7,584 bases of DNA from an uncultured Clostridia bacterium (GCA_947624755.1 CANQLQ010000095.1:1-7584), one strand, 5' to 3'. Shown: positions 1-5,059, counted from the stretch's first letter. The notes: generated from the letters alone by a model not told the origin. Numbers and translations are program-made.

Positions 1-38
1 AATCTGACGAAAAATTCGGCGGCGCAATCTGCACGTTC

Positions 39-59
39 GATTTAATCAGCGCTTCCTTA
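39..59. repeat. Short interspersed repeat, copy 1
   Basis: This 21-base segment contains TTTAATCAGCGCTTCC. It matches 1806-1826 at 20 of 21 positions and more loosely 5078-5096. It lies just beyond the 3' end of the GtrA-like gene. Read on the minus strand, it would be the first part of an intergenic element that continues off the left edge. Function is unknown; it looks like the conserved end of a dispersed intergenic repeat. Confidence 0.55.
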
Positions 60-73
60 AATATGTGAATTGT

Positions 74-634
74 TTATTTAGTTTTTACTTCTTCTTTCTT
101 TTCTTTCTTTTTACTGAAAAGGATTTTGTCAACCGGGAAGTAAAGCAAGAACTGAATTGCACCGCAAATCATGCCTGAAAGGGCAAGTGAAGGGCCTTCA
201 AGATTGTGATTGCAGAAGAATGTGATAAGCGTCGGTGAAAGCCATGCCGAGAAGCAGATAAGAGCGATTGTGAAAATAATGTAGATGGGAAGAGTAATTG
301 CAACATTTGCATCGGAATTGAAGGTCTTATCTCTGTTAATGAAGAAAGAGACGATCTGAGCGAGAATATTACTTGCGTTTGCGGCAATGAAAACGCCGAG
401 ACCTGCGGCGATGATGCCTGTTGCCGGGTCGGGAGCTTCGTTTTCAAAAATCCAGAACTTATAAGCCTGATGTAAAAAGTCATCACTCATGGGAAGCTTT
501 ATAATGTAAGGTAAGAAAGTCTGGATAACGAAAGCAGCAAGACTTACTACGATAAATTTTACGAACTGCCATAAGGTTTCTATACCTTTGCCCTTTGAAG
601 CGGCAGCGTTGTCGATGTCGGATAATTTTGCCAT
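74..634 (-). CDS. GtrA-like four-helix membrane protein
   Basis: The gene encodes 186 residues with four hydrophobic segments at about 24-45, 74-99, 112-140 and 150-168, and a very lysine/glutamate-rich C-terminal tail. Helix 2 ends in SFFINRDKTF (residues 96-105), which resembles the N-x-x-x-N-R-x-x-T-F signature that follows the second helix in GtrA-family proteins. Known GtrA proteins are small inner-membrane proteins tied to transfer of lipid-linked sugars for cell-surface glycans; the substrate here is unknown. The start is supported by GAGGT six bases upstream (645-641) and a promoter at 694-666. No glycosyltransferase is adjacent, so a role in glycan export is inferred from the family only. 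The 45-73 loop is longer than in typical GtrA proteins, so this may be a divergent branch. Confidence 0.8.
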   Translation of the reverse strand: MAKLSDIDNAAASKGKGIETLWQFVKFIVVSLAAFVIQTFLPYIIKLPMSDDFLHQAYKFWIFENEAPDPATGIIAAGLGVFIAANASNILAQIVSFFINRDKTFNSDANVAITLPIYIIFTIALICFSAWLSPTLITFFCNHNLEGPSLALSGMICGAIQFLLYFPVDKILFSKKKEKKEEVKTK

Positions 635-665
635 TTTTACACCTCAAATAACTAACTTTCTTCTT

Positions 666-694
666 ATTATATATTATTTCAGCCTAATCTTCAA
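666..694 (-). promoter_or_regulatory. Promoter of the GtrA-like gene
   Basis: On the minus strand there is TTGAAG (694-689), a 17-base spacer and a perfect TATAAT (671-666), placed about 30 bases upstream of the start codon. The match is by eye. Confidence 0.6.
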
Positions 695-760
695 GGCGAG
701 AAACAGAAAAAAATTACGTTTGATTTTGTATAATATTCACAATAAGATGTTTATTCGCAA

Positions 761-790
761 TTGACAAAGGGGGGATAAATATAATAATAT
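761..790 (+). promoter_or_regulatory. Promoter of the cysteine hydrolase gene
   Basis: A consensus TTGACA (761-766) is followed after 18 bases by TAATAT (785-790). A TATAAT at 780-785 would leave only 13 bases and is less likely. The ribosome site AAAGGAGGT (807-815) and the start at 824 follow at normal distances. Confidence 0.55.
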
Positions 791-823
791 AGGTTTAGGA
801 ACCGCTAAAGGAGGTAAACGAAA

Positions 824-1336
824 ATGAAGCTGCTTGTTGTTATTGATATGCAGAACGATTTTATTGACGGAGTGCTCGGAACAAAGCAAGCTGTCGCTAT
901 TGTCAGCGAAGTAAAGAAAAAAATTGAGCTTTACCGCAAAAACGGCGATATGGTTGTATTTACAAGAGACACTCACGGCAAAGGCTATCTGAACACGCAG
1001 GAGGGAAGAAACCTTCCCGTTTTACACTGCGTAAAAGAAAGCGAAGGCTGGCAGATTTCCGAGAAGCTTGATGTTTCTGACAGCAAAGTTTTTGACAAGC
1101 CTTCTTTCGCAAGTGTTGAGCTTGCGAAATATATAGAAACTCTCGAAGATATAGAAGAAATTGAGCTTGTAGGACTTTGCACGGATATATGTGTAATTTC
1201 AAATGCAATGATAATAAAGGCATATTGTCCGGAAGTTACGGTTACGGTTGATTCTTCGTGCTGTGCCGGAGTTACACCGGAAAGTCACGCAGTCGCACTT
1301 GAAGCGATGAAAATGTGCCAGATAAAAATTAAGTAA
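824..1336 (+). CDS. Isochorismatase-family cysteine hydrolase, nicotinamidase-like
   Basis: The 170-residue protein has the full catalytic set of the isochorismatase/nicotinamidase fold: Asp8 in VIDMQNDF, Lys92 in FDKPSF and the nucleophile Cys123 in GLCTDICVIS. Asp49 and His51 (TRDTH) and His68 (LPVLHC) match the metal ligands of PncA-type nicotinamidases, which favours amide hydrolysis of nicotinamide to nicotinate (NAD salvage) over the isochorismate reaction. PncA's third ligand histidine appears to be replaced by a residue near Tyr55. The length suits the small cytoplasmic clostridial members. AAAGGAGGT sits eight bases before the ATG, and the gene appears to be monocistronic. The exact substrate is unproven; many close relatives are annotated only as cysteine hydrolases. 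Confidence 0.88.
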   Translation: MKLLVVIDMQNDFIDGVLGTKQAVAIVSEVKKKIELYRKNGDMVVFTRDTHGKGYLNTQEGRNLPVLHCVKESEGWQISEKLDVSDSKVFDKPSFASVELAKYIETLEDIEEIELVGLCTDICVISNAMIIKAYCPEVTVTVDSSCCAGVTPESHAVALEAMKMCQIKIK

Positions 1337-1461
1337 TCACTAATTAATACAAGCCGCCATCATCGACGAGAAATTATTACGTCAGTTCGATCAAAGATAC
1401 CCGTTAATACACAAAGTATTGCCTTAGATTTTTGGAACATAAAAAAGAAACTTCCAAATTA

Positions 1462-1489
1462 TTGACAAAGTGTTTTCGCGGCGTAAATA
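1462..1489 (+). promoter_or_regulatory. Possible orphan promoter facing the hairpin mosaic
   Basis: TTGACA (1462-1467) is followed by TAAATA (1484-1489) after 16 bases; the overlapping AT-rich stretch offers other -10 options. No ORF follows, so if active it would make a non-coding RNA through the repeat region. Confidence 0.25.
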
Positions 1490-1516
1490 TATAATTTTAT
1501 ATAATTCCTATCCCGC

Positions 1517-1565
1517 GTAATTGCCGCACGCCATGCGTACCCGCGTAACTCCCGTGGGCGATGCC
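1517..1565. repeat. GC-rich direct repeat, copy 1
   Basis: The first 22 bases (1517-1538) are identical to 1731-1752. The similarity continues to 1565 with a few substitutions. The unit includes the hairpin GCACGC-CAT-GCGTAC (1526-1540, one mismatched pair) and runs into GTGGGC-GAT-GCCCAC (1554-1568). Confidence 0.8.
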
Positions 1566-1581
1566 CACCGCGTAATTCGTG

Positions 1582-1594
1582 CAGGCGATGCCTG
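1582..1594. repeat. Three-base-loop hairpin module
   Basis: CAGGC-GAT-GCCTG is a perfect 5-bp stem with a GAT loop. It repeats the GGCGATGCC core found at 1557-1565 and, with a changed base, at 1771-1779. Confidence 0.6.
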
Positions 1595-1604
1595 ACCCCT
1601 CCGT

Positions 1605-1639
1605 CACACTGCGTGTGCCACCTCCCCTTTCAGGGGAGG
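1605..1639. repeat. Interspersed intergenic repeat with two hairpins
   Basis: CACAC-TGC-GTGTG (1605-1617) is followed at once by the perfect 8-bp stem CCTCCCCT-TTC-AGGGGAGG (1621-1639). From memory, GGGGAGGTGGCAC...GTGACGGAGGGG-type sequences recur between genes of many gut Firmicutes; this cannot be checked here. No T-run follows, so it is not a normal terminator. Confidence 0.6.
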
Positions 1640-1730
1640 CAAAATTGCTTAATCGAAAATTACGAAAATAGGTTCAGCACTAAGCCGTGCCGTGGGGTAA
1701 GTAGTAAAGGCTTATATCAATCCAACCCAC

Positions 1731-1779
1731 GTAATTGCCGCACGCCATGCGTGCCCGTGTAACTCCTGCGGGCGATGCC
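1731..1779. repeat. GC-rich direct repeat, copy 2
   Basis: This is the second copy of 1517-1565. It contains the perfect hairpin GCACGC-CAT-GCGTGC (1740-1754) and CGGGC-GAT-GCCTG (1769-1781, one G-T pair). A further CACGC-CAT-GCGTG hairpin follows at 1783-1795. Confidence 0.8.
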
Positions 1780-1805
1780 TGTCACGCCATGCGTGCTGAG
1801 CGTTA

Positions 1806-1826
1806 GATTTAATCAGCGATTCCTTA
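1806..1826. repeat. Short interspersed repeat, copy 2
   Basis: It matches 39-59 at 20 of 21 positions. Here it forms the right-hand boundary of the GC-rich hairpin mosaic, which suggests that it marks the end of a mobile or dispersed intergenic element. Confidence 0.6.
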
Positions 1827-1856
1827 TATAATATCATACATAAAATAAAAAAATTG

Positions 1857-1890
1857 AAAAAGGGGCTGCCGCATTAAAACAACCCCTTTT
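1857..1890 (-). terminator. Rho-independent terminator of the small-peptide gene
   Basis: Read on the minus strand, AAAAGGGGTTG pairs with CAGCCCCTTTT (11 bp, one G-U pair), with an 11-base loop. A T-rich tail follows (TTTTT, then TTTTTTT shortly after). On the plus strand the G-U pair becomes a C-A mismatch and the tail is poor, so the minus orientation is favoured. Confidence 0.85.
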
Positions 1891-1903
1891 AAATAATATA
1901 GAA

Positions 1904-1939
1904 ATATAGAACACCCTCTTAATGCAGGGTGTTCTATAT
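1904..1939 (-). terminator. Perfect 14-bp hairpin after the small-peptide gene
   Basis: ATATAGAACACCCT (1904-1917) and AGGGTGTTCTATAT (1926-1939) are exact reverse complements around the 8-base loop CTTAATGC. It begins 19 bases after the stop codon of the minus-strand small gene and precedes the true terminator. It may protect the 3' end of the message or act as a first terminator; only a weakly T-rich stretch follows it. Confidence 0.75.
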
Positions 1940-1958
1940 CGAAATTTTTAAATTAAGC

Positions 1959-2099
1959 TTAAGCAACAACTGCAGCTTCTGTAGTTTCATCCTCAGTCTT
2001 CCAACCGGTATCATTTCCGTGACGGATAGCAGCAACGAAGTCCTTAATCTTTTGAACGATGCTCTGAATGAAAGCAACAAGTTTGTTGAGAATATCCAT
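1959..2099 (-). CDS. Small amphipathic peptide, 46 residues, unknown function
   Basis: I do not recognise a family. The peptide starts MDILNKLVAFIQSIVQKI. Hydrophobic residues at 3, 4, 7, 8, 10, 11, 14, 15, 18, 21, 22 and 25 fall on one face of a helix of about 25 residues; the other face carries Lys6, Gln12, Gln16, Lys17, Lys19 and Asp20. A turn (HGNDTGW, 27-33) leads to an acidic Glu/Thr-rich tail ending in AAVVA. There is no cleavable signal peptide. Expression signals are unusually complete: a TGn-extended promoter at 2172-2144, AAAGGAG (2114-2108) eight bases before ATG, and two hairpins after the stop. An in-frame ATG six codons upstream lacks a ribosome site. A membrane-surface peptide, secreted peptide or small regulator are all possible. 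Confidence 0.75.
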   Translation of the reverse strand: MDILNKLVAFIQSIVQKIKDFVAAIRHGNDTGWKTEDETTEAAVVA

Positions 2100-2143
2100 T
2101 ACATTTTCTCCTTTCATAAAGAATTGCCTTTAAAGCTGATTAG

Positions 2144-2172
2144 ATTATATCACCATTGAAAGTGAAATTCAA
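2144..2172 (-). promoter_or_regulatory. Extended -10 promoter of the small-peptide gene
   Basis: On the minus strand TTGAAT (2172-2167) is followed after 17 bases by a perfect TATAAT (2149-2144) preceded by TGA, the TGn extended -10 motif. The start codon lies about 45 bases downstream. Confidence 0.7.
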
Positions 2173-2232
2173 TATGTTTAAAGAAAATTTATATTTTTTT
2201 CACAATCATCATTTGAACTCATTATTATGATT

Positions 2233-3333
2233 TTATTGTGCAAATGTAACGGTCTGTCCCGCAGAGGAGAGCTTTGTGCTGCCCGGAGCAATAATTCCGA
2301 AATAACTCTTGCCCGCATTGACTTTGACGTCTTTGCCGTTTTTGTCTTTGATTTTAATCGAAGATTTTTCGTCCTTTTTGCTCCATGTGATTTCTGTCAC
2401 TGCATTTGCGGAAATGTAATAACCGTCTCCGCCCTTCCAGTCGATTTTAACAAGCGGACCGCCTTCATAAAGAGAAACATCGGTCTGAAGAACAAAAACA
2501 TTTGTATAGGCAAGCTGTTCGCCCGACTTGCTGTCCATATGCTTTGATCCGCAATGCTGTTTGAGGTATACCTTCTTTTCGGCATCATAGGTGAAGGTGC
2601 TGTAATAAGAGTTTGAGAAGTTCAGGGTAACCTTGTCACAAGCGGTTTTTGAAGGAGCTTTGATTTTACCCGGTTCTGTGAATGAGAAAATATATCTGTC
2701 TTTTCCGTCAAGGTAATCTGATCTTACGTTGTTCTTTTCGAGAAGCTCGGGAATGTTTGCACCTTTGACGTAAGCGGTGTGCTCTTTTGAGTATCTGCCA
2801 AGACGGGCGGGATCTCTTCCAAAGACAAGAGTATCATAGTTTTCTGCACCGTTAAAATAGTCAATTCCGATTCTTTTAAGCGTCGGTGTTGCAAGAGTAG
2901 TATTACTGCCGAAGCAGAAATAAACCGCGTCAAGACCCTGAGCGAGAATTGGATAATAATAACGGCAGCTTCTTACCGAGCAGACATCGGGAACTTTTGT
3001 ATAGTCGCCGTAAACTGCCATCATTCTTGTTATGCCGCCTTCAACGAGACATTCAAACATAAGGTCAGCGTTTGAAATTCCGTATTGAGGAAGAGAAGCT
3101 TTGATATTGTTTATCATAATTGCAACCGGACGTTTGCCTTTTGCCTCGTCCGACAAGTCGTCAATACCTGTCAGGCGGTTAAAGTCGGTAGGTTCAACAT
3201 ATTTGGTTGTTTGCGCTTTTGGAACTGTCGTTTCTTCCGGGGCAGGCTCTTTTTTTGAACAGCCCGAAAAAACCGCAAAAACAAGAAGTACGGTCAAAGA
3301 AAATGAAATAATTCTTTTTAAATTGCTTTTCAT
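2233..3333 (-). CDS. DUF3048 (YerB-type) lipoprotein
   Basis: The 366-residue protein begins MKSNLKRIISF, then has a hydrophobic stretch and a lipobox FSGC with Cys25 as the lipidation site, followed by a Pro/Thr/Glu-rich linker to about residue 50. The DUF3048 N-terminal domain follows: NRLTGI (52-57), RPVAIMINN (68-76), ADLMFECLVEGGITR (89-103) and the SVRSCRYYY segment, all typical of YerB-like proteins. The rest matches the C-terminal half of the family. It should sit on the outer face of the membrane; the family's biochemical role is not established. I chose the ATG at 3333 because it gives a proper signal peptide. A TTG at 3381 with AAAGGAAG close upstream would add 16 residues, so the start is uncertain. 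It diverges from the nitroreductase gene. Confidence 0.88.
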   Translation of the reverse strand: MKSNLKRIISFSLTVLLVFAVFSGCSKKEPAPEETTVPKAQTTKYVEPTDFNRLTGIDDLSDEAKGKRPVAIMINNIKASLPQYGISNADLMFECLVEGGITRMMAVYGDYTKVPDVCSVRSCRYYYPILAQGLDAVYFCFGSNTTLATPTLKRIGIDYFNGAENYDTLVFGRDPARLGRYSKEHTAYVKGANIPELLEKNNVRSDYLDGKDRYIFSFTEPGKIKAPSKTACDKVTLNFSNSYYSTFTYDAEKKVYLKQHCGSKHMDSKSGEQLAYTNVFVLQTDVSLYEGGPLVKIDWKGGDGYYISANAVTEITWSKKDEKSSIKIKDKNGKDVKVNAGKSYFGIIAPGSTKLSSAGQTVTFAQ

Positions 3334-3421
3334 GATATCGCCTTGCGATGCGGACATATCAGCGCTGAAGCTTGTCTGCAACGCTTCCTTTCTTATGGTT
3401 ACAGATAAAAACCATCATTAA

Positions 3422-3449
3422 TCTATATAACTATAACAAATTTAGACAA
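3422..3449 (-). promoter_or_regulatory. Likely promoter of the DUF3048 gene
   Basis: On the minus strand TTGTCT (3449-3444) and TATAGA (3427-3422) are separated by 16 bases. Both hexamers are imperfect. The position fits either proposed start of the lipoprotein gene. Confidence 0.4.
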
Positions 3450-3500
3450 TTTTTTCAATAAAAATATGGTATTTTTTTATACAAATATTAGCCTTACGAA

Positions 3501-3516
3501 TTGTATAATTGTACAA
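3501..3516. promoter_or_regulatory. Candidate operator of the nitroreductase gene
   Basis: TTGTATAATTGTACAA reads as its own reverse complement except for one pair (14 of 16 bases symmetric). It covers the -35 hexamer and the first part of the spacer, the usual place for a repressor. MarR-type regulators often bind AT-rich palindromes of this size; that assignment is inference, since no regulator gene is nearby. Confidence 0.45.
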
Positions 3517-3529
3517 AAAATGATATAAT
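3501..3529 (+). promoter_or_regulatory. Extended -10 promoter of the nitroreductase gene
   Basis: TTGTAT (3501-3506), a 17-base spacer and a perfect TATAAT (3524-3529) preceded by TGA (TGn motif). The ribosome site AGGAGG (3541-3546) and ATG (3555) follow. Confidence 0.7.
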
Positions 3530-3554
3530 ATACACAAAACAGGAGGACGAAAAA

Positions 3555-4094
3555 ATGGAATTTTCAAAACTTATCAATATGCGTGAAAGCTGCAGAAACT
3601 ATGACAGCGGAAAAAAGGTTGATACCGAACTTTTAAAAAAATGCGTTGAAATGGCCTGCCTTGCGCCCTCGGCCTGTAACTCTCAGCCGTGGAGATATGT
3701 TATTATAAACAATGAAGAGCTCTGCGCAAAAATTGCAAAGGGTGTTCAGGATAACGGCTTTAACTCTTTTGCAAGCGGCGCGCCGGCTTTTATTGTTGTT
3801 TATGGCGAAGATGCAAAAATGGCAAAGAAGTTTGACGGACTGATTGCCGACAACAACTCTTTCAGAGACAACGACTTGGGTATCGGTATTGCATATCTTA
3901 CCCTTGCGGCAAGCGATAACGGACTTTCTACCTGCATTATGGGCTGGAGAAATGACAGCAAAATTAACGAAGCTCTCGGTCAGCCGCTCGACAGAAAGGT
4001 TCACTGCGTAATTGCAGTTGGATACTCATTAGATGAAGCGCCGAGAAAAAAGAAAAGAAAATCGTTTGAGGAACTTGTCACCGTGTTTGAATAA
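3555..4094 (+). CDS. Nitroreductase-family FMN oxidoreductase
   Basis: The 179-residue protein belongs to the FMN-dependent nitroreductase family of cytoplasmic flavoproteins that use NAD(P)H to reduce nitro groups, quinones or related acceptors. Arg10-x-Ser12-x-Arg14 (RESCR) is the usual N-terminal phosphate-binding motif. APSACNSQPWRY (37-48) carries the conserved Asn and Gln that contact FMN, and DLGIGIAYLTLAA, followed by STCIMGW, is the second conserved block. The C-terminus is basic (PRKKKRKSF). At 179 residues it is short, as in the compact clostridial members. The start is set by AGGAGG eight bases upstream; an upstream in-frame TTG at 3501 lies inside the promoter. The natural substrate cannot be predicted. 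Confidence 0.9.
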   Translation: MEFSKLINMRESCRNYDSGKKVDTELLKKCVEMACLAPSACNSQPWRYVIINNEELCAKIAKGVQDNGFNSFASGAPAFIVVYGEDAKMAKKFDGLIADNNSFRDNDLGIGIAYLTLAASDNGLSTCIMGWRNDSKINEALGQPLDRKVHCVIAVGYSLDEAPRKKKRKSFEELVTVFE

Positions 4095-4136
4095 TTATGT
4101 AAAGACCGTGACTAAGCAAAAAAGAGAGTAAATGAG

Positions 4137-4163
4137 GGGACTGTCTTTAAGCGCGGCAGTCCC
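4137..4163 (+). terminator. Likely terminator of the nitroreductase gene
   Basis: GGGACTG (4137-4143) and CAGTCCC (4157-4163) form a 7-bp stem with a 13-base loop, followed by a moderately T-rich stretch (GTTATGATTATTTT). Confidence 0.6.
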
Positions 4164-4229
4164 GTTATGATTATTTTCGGCTTATGGCCGTTTAAAATTA
4201 ACAGATTTTGAAAAAATGCAAAAATTATG

Positions 4230-4258
4230 TTGACAATTGTTTTGGTTTAGGATATAAT
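4230..4258 (+). promoter_or_regulatory. Full-consensus promoter of tRNA-Thr
   Basis: TTGACA (4230-4235), 17 bases, TATAAT (4253-4258): both hexamers are perfect, as expected for a stable RNA gene. The mature tRNA starts about 20 bases after the -10 box, so the 5' leader is short. Confidence 0.9.
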
Positions 4259-4278
4259 AACAAAGCTGTAAACAGTTT

Positions 4279-4354
4279 GCTGCTATGGCGCAGTCGGTAG
4301 CGCGCATCCTTGGTAAGGATGAGGTCACCGGTTCAAATCCGGTTAGCAGCTCCA
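4279..4354 (+). tRNA. tRNA-Thr, anticodon GGT
   Basis: The 76-base gene folds as a normal cloverleaf. The acceptor stem is GCTGCTA (4279-4285) with TAGCAGC (4344-4350). The D stem is GCGC with GCGC (4288-4291 and 4300-4303). The anticodon stem is CATCC with GGATG around the loop TTGGTAA, with anticodon GGT at 4312-4314. The T stem is ACCGG with CCGGT around TTCAAAT. The variable loop is five bases, the discriminator base is T4351, and CCA is encoded (4352-4354). It reads ACC and ACU threonine codons. It has its own promoter and terminator and is a single-gene unit. Confidence 0.97.
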
Positions 4355-4356
4355 AT

Positions 4357-4389
4357 ACCCCGAAGGTTTTTGCTTTCGGGGTGTTTTTT
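4357..4389 (+). terminator. Terminator of tRNA-Thr
   Basis: ACCCCGAA (4357-4364) pairs perfectly with TTCGGGGT (4375-4382), with a 10-base loop, followed by G and six T (4384-4389). It starts three bases after the CCA end. Confidence 0.92.
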
Positions 4390-4510
4390 ATCGGTAAGGC
4401 AATGTCGTAAAGCGGCAGTATGCTTAGAGGGCGCAATTATTATTCTTGTCGGTACGGTTAAAATGAGTGACCGAGTTGTCAAGGAAATTATGGGATTGTA
4501 AATTTTTTAC

Positions 4511-4539
4511 TTGACAAATAATTGTATGATAATTATAAT
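4511..4539 (+). promoter_or_regulatory. Full-consensus promoter of the brnTA operon
   Basis: TTGACA (4511-4516), 17 bases, TATAAT (4534-4539). Only six bases separate the -10 box from the brnT ATG at 4546, so transcription should begin at or next to the start codon. Confidence 0.85.
4518..4536. promoter_or_regulatory. Inverted repeat in the brnTA promoter, possible operator
   Basis: ATAATT (4518-4523) and AATTAT (4531-4536) are inverted around seven bases, lying between the -35 and the -10 and overlapping the latter. BrnA-type antitoxins are known to repress their own operon, so this is a reasonable binding site. In AT-rich DNA a 6-bp repeat could arise by chance. Confidence 0.35.
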
Positions 4540-4545
4540 CTAATT

Positions 4546-4836
4546 ATGGAAACACTAAAATTTGAATGGGATGAAAATAAAAATTCCATTAACAAAAAGA
4601 AACATAATATCTCGTTTGATGAAGCGAAAACAGTGTTTTTTGATGAAAATGCATTGTTGATTGATGACCCTGAGCATTCCGAAACAGAGGAGAGATTTAT
4701 CATTCTCGGAAACAGTTTTTCTGCAAATCTGCTTGTGGTTTGTCATTGCTATCGTCAATCAGAAACCGTAATTCGCATTATTTCCGCAAGGAAAGCGACA
4801 AAGAACGAAGCTGCACAGTATTATGAATTTAAGTGA
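4546..4836 (+). CDS. brnT: BrnT-family toxin (DUF497 ribonuclease)
   Basis: The 96-residue protein has the BrnT pattern throughout: FEWDENKN near the N-terminus, KKKHNISFDEAKTVF (about 18-32), DDPEHSETEERFIILG (about 40-55), LLVVCHCYR, and the C-terminal IRIISARKATKNEAAQYY. BrnT toxins have a RelE-like fold and cleave RNA to slow growth, and are neutralised by BrnA. The ATG at 4546 matches the family's usual N-terminus. No ribosome site precedes it, and the consensus promoter leaves room for almost no leader, so translation is probably leaderless. The toxin comes before the antitoxin, the normal order for this family, with a 13-base gap. The gene appears intact. Confidence 0.92.
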   Translation: METLKFEWDENKNSINKKKHNISFDEAKTVFFDENALLIDDPEHSETEERFIILGNSFSANLLVVCHCYRQSETVIRIISARKATKNEAAQYYEFK

Positions 4837-4849
4837 AAGGGTGAACATA

Positions 4850-5059
4850 ATGAGAGAAGAATATGATTTTGCAAACGCAAAGAAAAATCCGTATGTGAAA
4901 AAACTTAAAAAACAGATTACAATAAATATTGACAGCAATACAATTGATTATTTCAAAGAGCAGTCATCTGAATCCGGAATACCATATCAAACCTTAATCA
5001 ATCTGTATTTAACAGACTGTGCCTCTAAGCATAGGAAACTTAATGTTTCTTGGGAGTAA
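4850..5059 (+). CDS. brnA: BrnA/CopG-type antitoxin
   Basis: The 69-residue protein starts MREEYDFANAKKNPYVKKL and continues with a ribbon-helix-helix domain: strand KKQITINID (about 20-28), helix TIDYFKEQSSESG, turn, and helix PYQTLINLYLTDCAS. Small proteins of this form follow DUF497 toxins and are expected to bind the toxin and the operon promoter as dimers. The start at 4850 is preferred because AAAGG (4836-4840) precedes it and relatives begin MREEYDF. An in-frame ATG at 4823, overlapping brnT, lacks a ribosome site. Unlike brnT, this gene has an ordinary ribosome site, so the two may be translated at different rates. Confidence 0.9.
   Translation: MREEYDFANAKKNPYVKKLKKQITINIDSNTIDYFKEQSSESGIPYQTLINLYLTDCASKHRKLNVSWE

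Larger units (their letters stand above)
1337..1958. other. Long intergenic region with repeats and hairpins
   Basis: About 620 bases carry no convincing gene. The first 150 bases are AT-rich without recognisable content. Positions 1511-1826 are clearly more GC-rich and consist of direct repeats and small hairpins. Positions 1857-1939 hold two hairpins serving the minus-strand small gene on the right. No clear terminator for the cysteine hydrolase gene was seen; the only candidate is an AT-rich stem, TTTGGAA (1431-1437) with TTCCAAA (1452-1458), lacking a good T-run. Confidence 0.7.

Noticed and set aside
1337..1465. Reading frame stays open for 42 codons after the cysteine hydrolase stop
   Set aside because: The enzyme is already full length and the extension resembles nothing known; a readthrough product has no supporting signal.
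1929..2159. Plus-strand ORF of 76 codons opposite the small-peptide gene
   Set aside because: It has no ribosome site or promoter and starts inside the 14-bp hairpin; all expression signals belong to the minus strand.
3633..4004. Minus-strand ORF of 123 codons within the nitroreductase gene
   Set aside because: The plus-strand protein has clear family motifs and signals; the antisense product resembles no known protein and has no ribosome site.
4178..4190. CGGC-TTATG-GCCG as a second terminator after the nitroreductase gene
   Set aside because: The stem is only four base pairs and the following sequence has only a short T-run; the hairpin at 4137-4163 is better.
4310..4501. Plus-strand ORF of 63 codons beginning inside the tRNA
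   Set aside because: It starts in the tRNA anticodon stem and crosses the tRNA terminator; it is a chance frame.
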